Shown here piece after piece: positions 16,213-24,470 of a DNA stretch of 37,076 nucleotides. The first letter of the stretch is position 1, and each line of letters starts with the position of its first letter. The notes under the pieces are model-generated. The model was not told the DNA's origin, did no database searches, and saw only the letters and a program-made list of their open reading frames with translations. The DNA comes from Bryobacterales bacterium (lineage in GTDB: Bacteria > Acidobacteriota > Terriglobia > Bryobacterales > Bryobacteraceae). Made by a program: the position numbers and the translations under genes. The stretch spans positions 1 to 37,076 of the forward strand of contig CANFEY010000048.1 of the NCBI GenBank assembly GCA_947446025.1, written 5' to 3'.

Positions 16213-16219
16213 GCAAGTA

Positions 16220-17302
16220 CTAGTTACGAGCAGGGCCAACCGGCCAGGGATTACTCCAGCGCACGTCGCGGAGCAGTTCCTGGTCGGTTAGTGTTTCTAG
16301 GAACTCGACCAGATCGTCCTTTTGGGCGTCGGTGATGGAGAAGGGGCGCATGAGGGGAGTCCGATTGGCTTGATTTAGGCCGCCACCGGAGGCGTAGTGC
16401 TCGATGACTTCTTCGAGCGACACCTTGCTGCCGTCGTGCATGTAGGGGTCTGTCACGGCGATGTTTCGCAATGTGGGCGCGCGGAAGCGGCCGAAGTCGT
16501 CGAAGCGGCCGGTGTTTTCGTAGAGGCCGCGATTGGGGGCTTCGTAGGTCAGACCGGTGTTAAAAAAGATGGCGCTGCCGACGCTTTCGGGCTCGCCTTC
16601 CACGCGGACCGCCTCGAAGTTGAAGCCTCCGTGGCACTGCGCGCAGCCGACCGAGGTGAACAGGGCTTCGCCGCGCTTGGCCGCGGGGGAGATGGCCGAG
16701 GCGTCGCCGCCGAACTTGTAGCGGTCATACGGCGAGCGCATGGAAACGATGGAGCGCTCAAAGGCGGCCAGGGCTTTGGTGACATTCCTGAGCGAGACGG
16801 GTTCGCCGGGGAAGACTTGGGCGAAGAGGCGCTGATAGGTGGGGTCGGCGCGGAGCATGTCGAAGAATTCCTGCTCATGTTCGAGCAGGCCGAGCTCGAT
16901 GATCGGGTCGATGGTGAGCAGGGGAATGAGGGCTTGGTCTTCGAGCGACGTTGCGCCGGAGCGGGCCCAGGTGAGTGACGGCGCGTAGGCCACGTTGACC
17001 AGGCTCATGCTGCCGCGCGGGTGGATGTCGCCGACGACGCTTTCCGGGCGCGCGTGGCCTTCGGTGAAGGCGAGTTCCTGAATATGGCAGCTGGCGCAGC
17101 CGCCCGCTCCGTTGACCGACATGCGCTTGTCGTAGAAGAGGTGGCGGCCCAGCTCGACCTTGGCCGGGGTCATCGGGTTGTCGGCGGGAACGGACGGGCG
17201 CGGGATGCCGTTGGGAAGCCGCCAATCCCAGTCTTGCGCGGTCAGCGCCAGGGTGATGAGGAGCAGTAACGGCAGCAGTTTGCCCACCAGGCTACGAGTC
17301 AT
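16220..17302 (-). CDS. Di-haem cytochrome c peroxidase-like enzyme (MbnH/MXAN_0977 type)
   Basis: 360 residues with a strong signal peptide (1-23). Two c-type haem sites are present: C69-A-S-C72-H73 and C220-A-Q-C223-H224. The surrounding blocks 'VPADNPMTPAKVELGRHLFY', 'SMSLVNVAYAPSLTW' and 'LGLLEHEQEFFDMLRADPTY' match the MbnH/MXAN_0977 branch of the CcpA/MauG family. MbnH oxidises a tryptophan of the partner MbnP in methanotrophs. No MbnP-like gene lies next to it here. It is a periplasmic redox enzyme; the substrate is not predictable. Convergent with the PEBP gene. A TATGCT box six bases upstream of ATG 17302 hints at leaderless transcription. Confidence 0.9.
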   Translation of the reverse strand: MTRSLVGKLLPLLLLITLALTAQDWDWRLPNGIPRPSVPADNPMTPAKVELGRHLFYDKRMSVNGAGGCASCHIQELAFTEGHARPESVVGDIHPRGSMSLVNVAYAPSLTWARSGATSLEDQALIPLLTIDPIIELGLLEHEQEFFDMLRADPTYQRLFAQVFPGEPVSLRNVTKALAAFERSIVSMRSPYDRYKFGGDASAISPAAKRGEALFTSVGCAQCHGGFNFEAVRVEGEPESVGSAIFFNTGLTYEAPNRGLYENTGRFDDFGRFRAPTLRNIAVTDPYMHDGSKVSLEEVIEHYASGGGLNQANRTPLMRPFSITDAQKDDLVEFLETLTDQELLRDVRWSNPWPVGPARN

Positions 17303-17308
17303 CTTTAC

Positions 17309-17314
17309 AGCATA
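17309..17314 (-). promoter_or_regulatory. -10-like box directly before di-haem peroxidase gene
   Basis: On the minus strand TATGCT ends six bases before ATG 17302, the same spacing as before the PEBP and permease genes. No clear -35. Confidence 0.35.
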
Positions 17315-17350
17315 CGCCTGCGTGAGGCGGGATGCATGGTCGCTCCCCCG

Positions 17351-18430
17351 CTACTTGGAAAACGCGAGTTGGTTGGAAAAGAACGGGAGCACGACTTTCT
17401 CAAAGTTCGTGGGGACCTGGCCGTTGTGGTCGCCTTCAAAGGTCTCGAAGTGATGCGCGACGCCCGCCGCAGTGAGCGCCTCGTCCATGTCGCGATTCGG
17501 GCCCAGCAGCGGTTCCTGCGTTCCGACGTTCATGGAGATTACCTTGTACTTCTTGAGTGCGGGGGCGTATTGCTCCAGCATCACCATGAGCGAGTTGGCG
17601 GCCCACTTGGCGGCGATTACCGCGCGCTGCTTGCCGTCTTTTGAGGGCAGATCGAGGAAGAGCGGCGGGTTGGCGGGATTCGACGACCAGGCGGCTCCGC
17701 GCGCTAGAGGCGACTTCTGGTTGAAGCCGATCTTGGCGGCGTCTTCCTTGGTCTTGACGGCCTCTAGCGCGGTCATCGCCGGATTCACTTCAGCGGTGTC
17801 GAGCATGCAGCAGGCGGACATGGCGTAGAGGCTGGAGAAAACTTCGGGGTGTTTCATGCCGATGCGGAACGTGCCGTAGCCGCCCATGGAGTGGCCCATG
17901 AGGCCGCGGCTGTTGCGGTTGGCGAGGGTGCGGTAGTGGGCGTCGATGTAGCTGACCAGTTCGACGCCGATGAAGGTTTCCCAGTCGCCGGTGGTTTTGG
18001 AGTTGGAGTAGAAGCTGCCGTTGTGGAGGGAGAATGCGTCCGGGCTGACCAGGATCATTTCCTTGGCGGTGCCGGCGGCGAGGTCGCGTTCGAGCGCGCC
18101 GTAGTTGGCGAAGCCGATCCACTGTTCGGCGTGGAGGCCGTAGCCGTGGAGCATGTAGACGACGGGATAGCGGCGGGCGGTCTCTTTCGTATAGCTGGGC
18201 GGGAGGTAGACGAAGACGTCCCGGTCGGCCGAGTCGCCTTCGAGGTTGCCTTCGAGCGACTTGCCGTGGACCTTCACGCGGTCGAGCTTGCCTTTGAGGG
18301 CCTTCTCCATTTCGGCCACGGGCTGGATGAGGCTATTGCCTTTGGCTTGAGCTTTGCCTTTCTCCTGTTGGGAGAAGAGGAAGGCGGATGAGGCCAGGGT
18401 CAGGCTGAGCAGAAATACGACGGTGCGCAT
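17351..18430 (-). CDS. Secreted alpha/beta-hydrolase, putative esterase (CE1/esterase D type)
   Basis: 359 residues. A signal peptide ends near LFSQ (17-21), followed by a charged linker. The esterase fold starts with 'DVFVYLPPSYTKETARRYPV', then 'YMLHGYGLH' (oxyanion region), and the nucleophile elbow 'GHSMGGYGT' with S181. The candidate acid lies in the 'GPNRDMDEAL' region and the histidine is in 'EGDHNGQV' near the C-terminus. It likely hydrolyses ester side groups of polysaccharides or small acyl esters outside the cytoplasm. GGAGG precedes ATG 18430. It lies between the peroxidase and another secreted esterase on the same strand; spacing allows separate transcription. Confidence 0.86.
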   Translation of the reverse strand: MRTVVFLLSLTLASSAFLFSQQEKGKAQAKGNSLIQPVAEMEKALKGKLDRVKVHGKSLEGNLEGDSADRDVFVYLPPSYTKETARRYPVVYMLHGYGLHAEQWIGFANYGALERDLAAGTAKEMILVSPDAFSLHNGSFYSNSKTTGDWETFIGVELVSYIDAHYRTLANRNSRGLMGHSMGGYGTFRIGMKHPEVFSSLYAMSACCMLDTAEVNPAMTALEAVKTKEDAAKIGFNQKSPLARGAAWSSNPANPPLFLDLPSKDGKQRAVIAAKWAANSLMVMLEQYAPALKKYKVISMNVGTQEPLLGPNRDMDEALTAAGVAHHFETFEGDHNGQVPTNFEKVVLPFFSNQLAFSK

Positions 18431-18461
18431 GGGGAAACCTCCACACGGAAGTTTAGCAGTC

Positions 18462-20120
18462 CTAGCGCACGGCCAGCGTCACTCCGAAGGGGGTTGCTGC
18501 GGGACCGACGTTGACGATCACGGACACGGCGTCAGTGGGAATGATTTGAAGCGGGATGCGGGCGTTCACCTGGAAGATACCAGCGGCGGTACCTTGGACT
18601 CCCCCGACGTAGATGAGATCGGCCTGGACGCCGTTCATGTAGACGCTGACGGGAAGTGTTGGTCGGGTGGCGCTGAGATCGCCAAGTTTGCCGTCGACGC
18701 CGCCAGGGACGGTCTGTCCTTCGCCGGTGAGATACATGGCGATGATGGAGCCGCGCGTGGCGGGGTTCGCGGGAGAGTTGACGGTGCCGTTCTGGTTGAA
18801 CAGGACGCCGGTGCCGGAACCGCTGAAGTCGCGGGTGAAGAGGGCGGGTTGGGCGGCAGCGACGGGGATGCGGACAGGGTCACTGAGCCGGCCGTTGAAG
18901 GAAACTTGGACGTCCGTGCATTGCTTCTGCGCTGTTGCGTAGGGGACGAAGGCACTGACTTGTCCAGCGGAGGTGTAGTAGATGGGCGCGGGGACGCCGT
19001 CGAAGAGCACGCGGGTGCCGGCAACAGTGGTGTCCAGTAGACTGCCGGAGAATTGGTAGCCCGCGAGCGTGGCCGGACCGAGGTTCGCGCCGAAGATGGT
19101 CAGCAGTTCGCCGGGGGCGATGGAACCGGGCTTGAAGCTGGCGGCGTTGGTGATGCCGTTGGGAGCGATCCAAGGCTTGTTGTCCTGGGGCGCAGGCGTC
19201 GACGGTGTGCGAGGATGCGCGGAGAAGAAGGCCCATGCAACTTCGCTGGCGGACATTTCATAGCTCGGCGCGTCGCCGGTGAGGGTGACGGGTCCGCGGC
19301 CGCCGGCCCAGGCGTGACCTTGATTTTCGATGCTGTGGAGCGTGACGTCGGCGGCGCAGCCTGTGTAGGTATCCACGGCGATGTTGCCGGTGCGTGCAGT
19401 TGTGGGCACAGGCGGGCAGCGGTTGTTGCGCGTCCAGAAAGCCACCGATTCGGGAACGGACAAATCGGCGCGATTCATGACTTGCGATTCCGCTCCGACG
19501 CCGCCCAGGTAGGGGACGTTTTCGTCCAGCTTTCCGTGGATCATCACGATGGGCACGGGGCGCTGGGGCTGAGGAATGGTGTAGGAGATGCCGGCATAGG
19601 TGCCGCCGATACTTCCCGCTACGGGAGCGACGGCGGCGAACAGACCGGAGAGTTCGGCGGCCAGCCGGTGGGTCAGCATCGCTCCGTTGGACATGCCTGT
19701 GGCGTAGATGCGGTTGGGGTCCACTGGATAAGCTGCGCGCAGGGCGGCGATGACGGCGCGTACGAAGCCGACGTCGTCGATCTTGTTGTCGTAGGCATAA
19801 CCGCAGCAATGGCCGAAGTTCCAGGTGTAGAGCGGGAGCACAGGGCTCGCGGATGTTCCGTCGGGATAGACTGCGAAGAAGCCCTCACGGTCGGCGATTG
19901 GGTTGAGCTGATAGCTGCTGGCTGCTTGTGCTCCGTTGCCACCGCCTCCGTGGAAAAGGAGCACCAGCGGAATGAGCGTCTGGCAGCGCGCGGCGGGCGG
20001 GACGTGGATGGTGTAGGTTCGGGTGCGGCCGTCGAAGGGGATGGAAGCGCGGTAGTCGCCGGGAACTAGGCTCTGTGCGGAGGCGGACACGGCGAGGACA
20101 AGAAGAAGCAGGCGGGCCAT
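18462..20120 (-). CDS. Secreted PHB-depolymerase/feruloyl-esterase-like protein with C-terminal TIGR03437 domain
   Basis: 552 residues from ATG 20120; a GTG 39 bases further out would put polar residues before the signal peptide. The signal peptide spans 1-16. The catalytic half (about 20-320) is LpqC/PHB-depolymerase-like: 'LVLLFHGGGGNGAQ' oxyanion loop, nucleophile S144 in 'ATGMSNGAML', probable acid D199 in 'IHGKLDENV' and H269 in 'NQGHAWAGG'. After a Pro-rich linker, residues about 330-552 form the domain known as TIGR03437, typical of Solibacter-type Acidobacteriota: 'NAASFKPGSIAPGELLTIFG', 'YYTSAGQVSAFVPY', 'YLTGEGQTVPGGVDGK'. It probably cleaves esters in plant or storage polymers at the cell surface. 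The accessory domain's role is unknown. Confidence 0.88.
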   Translation of the reverse strand: MARLLLLVLAVSASAQSLVPGDYRASIPFDGRTRTYTIHVPPAARCQTLIPLVLLFHGGGGNGAQAASSYQLNPIADREGFFAVYPDGTSASPVLPLYTWNFGHCCGYAYDNKIDDVGFVRAVIAALRAAYPVDPNRIYATGMSNGAMLTHRLAAELSGLFAAVAPVAGSIGGTYAGISYTIPQPQRPVPIVMIHGKLDENVPYLGGVGAESQVMNRADLSVPESVAFWTRNNRCPPVPTTARTGNIAVDTYTGCAADVTLHSIENQGHAWAGGRGPVTLTGDAPSYEMSASEVAWAFFSAHPRTPSTPAPQDNKPWIAPNGITNAASFKPGSIAPGELLTIFGANLGPATLAGYQFSGSLLDTTVAGTRVLFDGVPAPIYYTSAGQVSAFVPYATAQKQCTDVQVSFNGRLSDPVRIPVAAAQPALFTRDFSGSGTGVLFNQNGTVNSPANPATRGSIIAMYLTGEGQTVPGGVDGKLGDLSATRPTLPVSVYMNGVQADLIYVGGVQGTAAGIFQVNARIPLQIIPTDAVSVIVNVGPAATPFGVTLAVR

Positions 20121-20162
20121 TGCAGGTCTAAACACCACATGGCCCGCCAAGTTGCGCACAGA

Positions 20163-20687
20163 CTACGCCGAGCGCGTGATTTCGAGATCGATCTTGACTT
20201 CCACTTCGTCGCTCACCATGAGTCCCACACCGGGCAGTTCCATGTTCCAGCCCATGCCAAACGCGCTGCGGCTGATCTTGGCGTCGGCGGTGATGCCGCG
20301 GCGCTTCAGGGTCCAGGGGTCAGTCACTTCGTCGGAAACGCTGCTCACGTTGAGAGTGGTTTCCTTGGTGACGCCACGCAGGGTCAGATTGCCGACGACG
20401 GAGTAGCCGGAGCCCGCCTTGGAAACTTTGGTGGACTGGAAGGTCACTGCTGGGTTGGCTTCGGCGTCCAGAATGTCGGGCGACTTCATGTGGCCGTCGC
20501 GTTGCGCGTCGCGCGTATAGAGGCTGGCGACTTCGATGGAGACGTCTACTTTCGAAGCTTCGGGGTTGGAGGGGTCGAAGTCGACGGTGCCGGTTACATT
20601 GCCGAATTCGCCCTTCACGAAGGCGATGGTCATGTGGCGCACCTGGAAATGGGCGGCGCTGTGTTTGGGATCGATCTGATAAGTCAT
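20163..20687 (-). CDS. YceI-family lipid-binding protein
   Basis: 174 residues, starting directly with the YceI beta-barrel: 'YQIDPKHSAAHFQVRHM', 'GTVDFDPSNPEASKVDVSIE', 'NLTLRGVTKETTLNVS', and C-terminal 'LMVSDEVEVKIDLE'. There is no signal peptide, so unlike Escherichia coli YceI this one is probably cytoplasmic. YceI proteins bind polyisoprenoids or similar lipids in a deep barrel pocket. On the minus strand a TAGAAC box lies six bases before the ATG. It ends 42 bases from the start of the downstream esterase gene. Function in this organism is unknown. Confidence 0.9.
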   Translation of the reverse strand: MTYQIDPKHSAAHFQVRHMTIAFVKGEFGNVTGTVDFDPSNPEASKVDVSIEVASLYTRDAQRDGHMKSPDILDAEANPAVTFQSTKVSKAGSGYSVVGNLTLRGVTKETTLNVSSVSDEVTDPWTLKRRGITADAKISRSAFGMGWNMELPGVGLMVSDEVEVKIDLEITRSA

Positions 20688-20739
20688 TGTTCTGTTCTAC
20701 ACGAGAATGGGTGTCCAGCGCCAGGGGTCCGCTAAACGC

Positions 20740-20768
20740 TTGACAGGAATTTGCACCTCGCGGATAAT
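20740..20768 (+). promoter_or_regulatory. Strong sigma-70-type promoter of the xylanase gene
   Basis: A perfect TTGACA (20740-20745), exactly 17 bases, then GATAAT (20763-20768). It is the best promoter match in the window. Directly after it an imperfect palindrome, CCAGGCGGCCTACCTGG (20774-20790), spans the expected transcription start and could be an operator. Confidence 0.75.
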
Positions 20769-20775
20769 TTACTCC

Positions 20776-20966
20776 AGGCGGCCTACCTGGTTTCTCTTTT
20801 TGATTGCAGCACTCGCCGGCCACGCGGCCGTGACACCGCGAGTCGGTTGGAGACTGACCGCCGATCTGATGCAAAAGGGGGACTGGGGGTGTGCCAATGT
20901 GCAGGCCGCACCGGATCTCAGTAGCGTGCGACTAACAGGGGGCAGGGCTTTACGTCGGTTTCTCAG
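20776..20966 (+). pseudogene. Detached 5' part of the xylanase gene (signal peptide, start codon lost)
   Basis: In this frame the codons from 20776 read as an excellent signal peptide if the first codon AGG is taken as a mutated ATG: then Arg-Pro-Thr-Trp-Phe-Leu-Phe-Leu-Ile-Ala-Ala-Leu-Ala-Gly-His-Ala, followed by 'AVTPRVGWRLTADLMQ'. The codon lies 7 bases after the -10 box, the spacing of other leaderless genes here. No ATG, GTG or TTG between the promoter and the signal core would work well; the nearest, TTG 20800, leaves only half a signal. The frame leaves register at the GGGGG run near 20939-20943: one more G would join 'VRLTG' to 'GQGFTSVSQLLGARLG' of the main frame. Confidence 0.6.
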
Positions 20967-23102
20967 TTGTTGGGCGCTCGTTTGGGAGTAGCGGGGAACT
21001 TCGCAGTGCTGGCCGAGGTGCAGTCTTCCTCCACCCAATACGTCGGAATGACACTGCTGGGGCAGCCGGGCACGGGGGGTGAATTCTGGCAGGGCCTGAA
21101 GCGCCTAGACGTGGGTTACGACAACACAAACTTGACCATTTTCCATTGGACCGGGAGCAACTCGACTCCGGTCGCGCTGAGTTTTCCCTTTCCCGGAGGG
21201 CGTCCCGCGGGTCCGGCGCGGATCGAAGTGGCGCGGGTGGGCAGCGAGTTAATTTTCTACGGAAACGGCATCGAGGCCGGCAGGATCGCGGACCCCGGGC
21301 TGTTTCCCAACGGTTACGTGATTTGGGGCGTAATTGCGGGACCGGCGACCACGCTCACGTTGACCGATATGCGGGCGGCCATGCCGGATGGCGCTCCCGA
21401 CGCAACTCTGCAGGCGGCCTATTTGCAGAAGGTCGCGCGCAGCCAAGGTGGCACGGCTTTACGCGACGTTGCCGCTGATCGAGGGCTGCTCTTTGGATCG
21501 GAAATGGCGCCGGAAAACCTCGGTAGCGAGATCTACCGCAATACGCTGGGACGCGAGTTCAGCTCTTTGGTGCCCGGCAACGCCATGAAGTTTGATGCGG
21601 TGCATCCCGCACCCACGCGCTACTCTTTCTGCGGCGGAGACAATTCAGTGGCGTTTGCCGAGGCCAACAACATGAAGGTTCGCGGACATGTCCTGCTGTG
21701 GCACAACCAGCTTCCAGCATGGGTGAGCGGCGGTACGTTCACGCGAGCCGAGGCGCGGGCTTTAATGGAGGACCACATACAGACAGTGGTAGATCACTAT
21801 AAAGGCCGGATCGCATGGTGGGATTTGGTGAATGAGGCGATCGTCGATGCCGCGCCCAATGGGATGCGGTCGACATTCTGGCTGAACAACGTTGGACCTG
21901 ACTATATCGACGCTGCGTTCCGCGCCGCTAATGCCGCGGATCCGGATGCACGGCTTTTCTACAACGATTACAACGTAGAGGGCCTGAACAGCAAGTCGAA
22001 TGCGATGTTCACCATGGTCCAGGGCATGCTGTCGCGCGGCGTGCCGATTCACGGCGTTGGGTTGCAGGCGCATTTCCAAAGCACCGGGGCGCCGACGCTG
22101 CAATCGATGACGGACAACATCAAGCGTTTCGGAGACCTGGGAGTAGAGGTACACATCACAGAGCTGGATGTGCGGATTGCGAATCCGACCACCCCAGCCA
22201 AGCTGGCGGACCAGGCAACCGTTTACCGGAACATGATCGCGGCCTGCAATGCGCACCCCAAATGCACTTTGGTGACAACCTGGGGCGTCACCGATGCGAT
22301 TTCGTGGATCGACAGTTTCTTCCCCGGCTTCGCCGACGGACTGATGTTTGATCGTCAGTATGCGCCGAAGTCTGCCTACACTGCCACGCTGGACGAAATC
22401 AGGAAGCGGACGTTGAAACCCAAGATTTTCGACGGCGGTGCCGTGATCCATGCGGGCGTATCGGGCGATGTTTCGCCGGGGACGCTGGCGAATCTGTACG
22501 GGGCGCGGATGGCTACATCGACCGCGACCGCTACATTCGGAGCTCTGCCCAAAACGCTGGCAAATGCGCAGGTGTTGGTGAACGGCGTGGCGACGCCGCT
22601 GTATTACGTGAGTCCTGAGCAGATCATTTTTCAGATTCCGTACGAGGCCAAGATCGGGCGGGCACAAGCGGTGGTGGTGATCAACGGCGTGGCGTCCATA
22701 TCGGCACCCATGAACATCAAGGCCACTGCGCCGTTCATCCTGACCTATGGGGCCAACCGCGGGATTGTGCAGAACGCGGACTCCACTCTGAATAGCGCGA
22801 CGAATTGCGCAAAGGCGGGGAGCTTTATCACCGTCTATCTCATGGGCTCGGGGCCGCTGGATGGGGTGGTGACTACGGGAAATCCGGTTCCCTCCGATCG
22901 CGTCTTCAGGCAGACGCTGCCCACCAAAGCGACTTTGGGGACGGTGGACGCGCCGGTTCTGTTCGCGGGGATGACGCCAGGATTTTTCGGTTTGATGCAA
23001 GTGAACATCACCATCCCGCAAGACGTTACCGGCGACGTTGAGTTGCGCATTGACGTGGGTCCGGAGCAGAGCAACCGTCCGCTGGTGTGCGTAACGCGGT
23101 AG
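20967..23102 (+). CDS. GH10 endo-1,4-beta-xylanase with C-terminal TIGR03437 domain (5' frameshifted)
   Basis: 711 codons in this frame. Residues about 1-135 are an N-terminal beta-rich domain of laminin-G or carbohydrate-binding type (inference). The GH10 barrel spans about 150-470: 'FGSEMAPENL', 'VPGNAMKFDAVHP', 'RGHVLLWHNQLPAWV', acid/base E290 in 'WWDLVNEAI' and nucleophile E399 in 'HITELDVRI'. Residues about 475-711 are the TIGR03437-type domain also found on the esterase at 18462. The enzyme should cleave xylan backbone outside the cell. As written it would start internally at TTG 20967 and lack a signal peptide, which lies upstream in another frame. The gene is therefore either inactivated or carries sequence errors. 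The catalytic part is intact. Confidence 0.85.
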   Translation: MLGARLGVAGNFAVLAEVQSSSTQYVGMTLLGQPGTGGEFWQGLKRLDVGYDNTNLTIFHWTGSNSTPVALSFPFPGGRPAGPARIEVARVGSELIFYGNGIEAGRIADPGLFPNGYVIWGVIAGPATTLTLTDMRAAMPDGAPDATLQAAYLQKVARSQGGTALRDVAADRGLLFGSEMAPENLGSEIYRNTLGREFSSLVPGNAMKFDAVHPAPTRYSFCGGDNSVAFAEANNMKVRGHVLLWHNQLPAWVSGGTFTRAEARALMEDHIQTVVDHYKGRIAWWDLVNEAIVDAAPNGMRSTFWLNNVGPDYIDAAFRAANAADPDARLFYNDYNVEGLNSKSNAMFTMVQGMLSRGVPIHGVGLQAHFQSTGAPTLQSMTDNIKRFGDLGVEVHITELDVRIANPTTPAKLADQATVYRNMIAACNAHPKCTLVTTWGVTDAISWIDSFFPGFADGLMFDRQYAPKSAYTATLDEIRKRTLKPKIFDGGAVIHAGVSGDVSPGTLANLYGARMATSTATATFGALPKTLANAQVLVNGVATPLYYVSPEQIIFQIPYEAKIGRAQAVVVINGVASISAPMNIKATAPFILTYGANRGIVQNADSTLNSATNCAKAGSFITVYLMGSGPLDGVVTTGNPVPSDRVFRQTLPTKATLGTVDAPVLFAGMTPGFFGLMQVNITIPQDVTGDVELRIDVGPEQSNRPLVCVTR

Positions 23103-23151
23103 GAGTCCCACGCGGACAGGCAGTCCCCCGTCCCTCGGGCAAGCGCGCTAC

Positions 23152-23157
23152 TATACT
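23152..23157 (+). promoter_or_regulatory. -10-like box directly before GNAT gene
   Basis: TATACT lies four bases before ATG 23162, which would give a leaderless transcript. It is another instance of the close -10/start spacing in this window. No clear -35. Confidence 0.4.
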
Positions 23158-23161
23158 GGCG

Positions 23162-24142
23162 ATGGCCGCGCGTTCCGATTACAGCCCCGTGCCCCTGCCC
23201 AGACCGCTGATCGATTTGCGGGACTTGCGGCCGGAGCACCTGGACGGACTGCTGCGCGAGGAAGGCCGGGAGTGGCTCACGGAGCTGGACTGGGACTTCG
23301 ACCCGTCGGCGGATCTGGTACGGCGCTTCATCGGAATGCGCAACCTGATGGGCTACGTGCTGCCGGGTCCGGGGTCGGCTCCGCCGCGCGGCTACGTGTA
23401 CTATGTCGCTGATGAGGGCAAGGGATTGGTGGGCGGGCTGTACCTGACGGCGGCGCATCGGACGCAGGAGAATGAGAACCTGTTGCTGACGGCGGTGCTG
23501 GATGCGCTGTGGAAGACTCCGGGACTGCACCGCGTGGAGGCGCAGTTGATATTGCTGGATTCGCCGCTAGCGCGCGCGGTGCCCTATGCCGACAGCTTCC
23601 GCCCGCATGCGCGCATGTTTCTGGAAGTATCACTGGCGCATGTGGCGACGTTGCCTCCACGCGATCCGAAGATTGTGATTGCGCCGTGGGCGGACAACCG
23701 GCGGGCGGATGCGGCGAGGCTGATTTCGAGCGCCTATGCCGGCCACATCGACAGCCAGATTAACGATCAGTACCGCTCCCCCGGCGGCGCGCGGCGTTTT
23801 CTGGGGAACATCGTGGAGTACCCGGGCTGCGGCGCATTTTTCGGGCCAGCTTCGTTTGTCGCGCTGCTGGGTAATGGACAGGGACTGGCCGGGATGAGCC
23901 TGGCGAGCATTGTAGCTCCAGGGGTGGGGCACATTACGCAGGCATGCGTGGCTCCGTCGCATAGGAGCACCGGGTTGGGGTACGAGTTACTAAGGCGTTC
24001 CTTGGTGACCTTGGCCGCGCAGGGGTGCCATAAGGCGAGCCTGACGGTGACGTCGGCCAACACGGAGGCGGCGGAGCTGTACTTTCGAATGGGCTTCGTC
24101 AACCGGCGGGAATTCGCGGCGTACGTGTGGGAGATGCGCTAG
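23162..24142 (+). CDS. GNAT-family N-acetyltransferase
   Basis: 326 residues from ATG 23162; the upstream in-frame extension runs back into the xylanase stop and is not used. The C-terminal third is a GNAT domain: beta-4 and acetyl-CoA loop 'ITQACVAPSHRSTGLGYELL' (with V-x-P-x-x-R-x-x-G-x-G), then 'ASLTVTSANTEAAELYFRMG'. The N-terminal half has the length of a second, degenerate GNAT domain but no clear acetyl-CoA motif. It is cytoplasmic. Substrate unknown; candidates are amino groups of proteins, small molecules or amino acids. Its last four bases overlap the convergent small helix-turn-helix gene. Confidence 0.85.
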   Translation: MAARSDYSPVPLPRPLIDLRDLRPEHLDGLLREEGREWLTELDWDFDPSADLVRRFIGMRNLMGYVLPGPGSAPPRGYVYYVADEGKGLVGGLYLTAAHRTQENENLLLTAVLDALWKTPGLHRVEAQLILLDSPLARAVPYADSFRPHARMFLEVSLAHVATLPPRDPKIVIAPWADNRRADAARLISSAYAGHIDSQINDQYRSPGGARRFLGNIVEYPGCGAFFGPASFVALLGNGQGLAGMSLASIVAPGVGHITQACVAPSHRSTGLGYELLRRSLVTLAAQGCHKASLTVTSANTEAAELYFRMGFVNRREFAAYVWEMR

Positions 24143-24372
24143 GCTTGCAGGACGGAATCCTGCCCCACGTGCTGTTGCCGCTGCATGTTGGTGAGCATTC
24201 GCAGGATTACTAGGTCTGAGGCCTGGAAGGTGTGCACGGGCACGTTGGTGAGGTCCTCATCGCGGTCGACGACGTGGCTGCGGATCATGGTCCGGAGCTG
24301 CGTGGTGCTGATGCCCAATTCTTCGGCGGCTTCGGTTTCCGTGTATTGCGACTTTGTTCGGGTGGGCGGCAT
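24139..24372 (-). CDS. Small helix-turn-helix protein (MerR-like fold), hypothetical
   Basis: 77 residues. 'YTETEAAEELGISTTQLRTM' at about residues 10-29 is a MerR or excisionase-like helix-turn-helix, followed by a conserved-looking 'DEDLTNVPVHTFQASDLVIL'. This resembles short regulators widespread in Solibacter-type genomes. It likely binds DNA or acts as an adaptor; no target is evident. The 3' end overlaps the GNAT gene by 4 bases, tail to tail. Confidence 0.7.
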   Translation of the reverse strand: MPPTRTKSQYTETEAAEELGISTTQLRTMIRSHVVDRDEDLTNVPVHTFQASDLVILRMLTNMQRQQHVGQDSVLQA

Positions 24373-24470
24373 GGCTTACAACTCCGATTCTATGTGGGGG
24401 AGGGCGCATGCCCAATCGGGAGAACTCTTATTTAAGCCTCGGTATCGCCTGACGGACTTTTGTACTAGGG

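Noticed and set aside
21762-23111. 449-codon minus-strand frame opposite the xylanase
   Set aside because: Antisense shadow of a GH10 domain with both glutamates intact.
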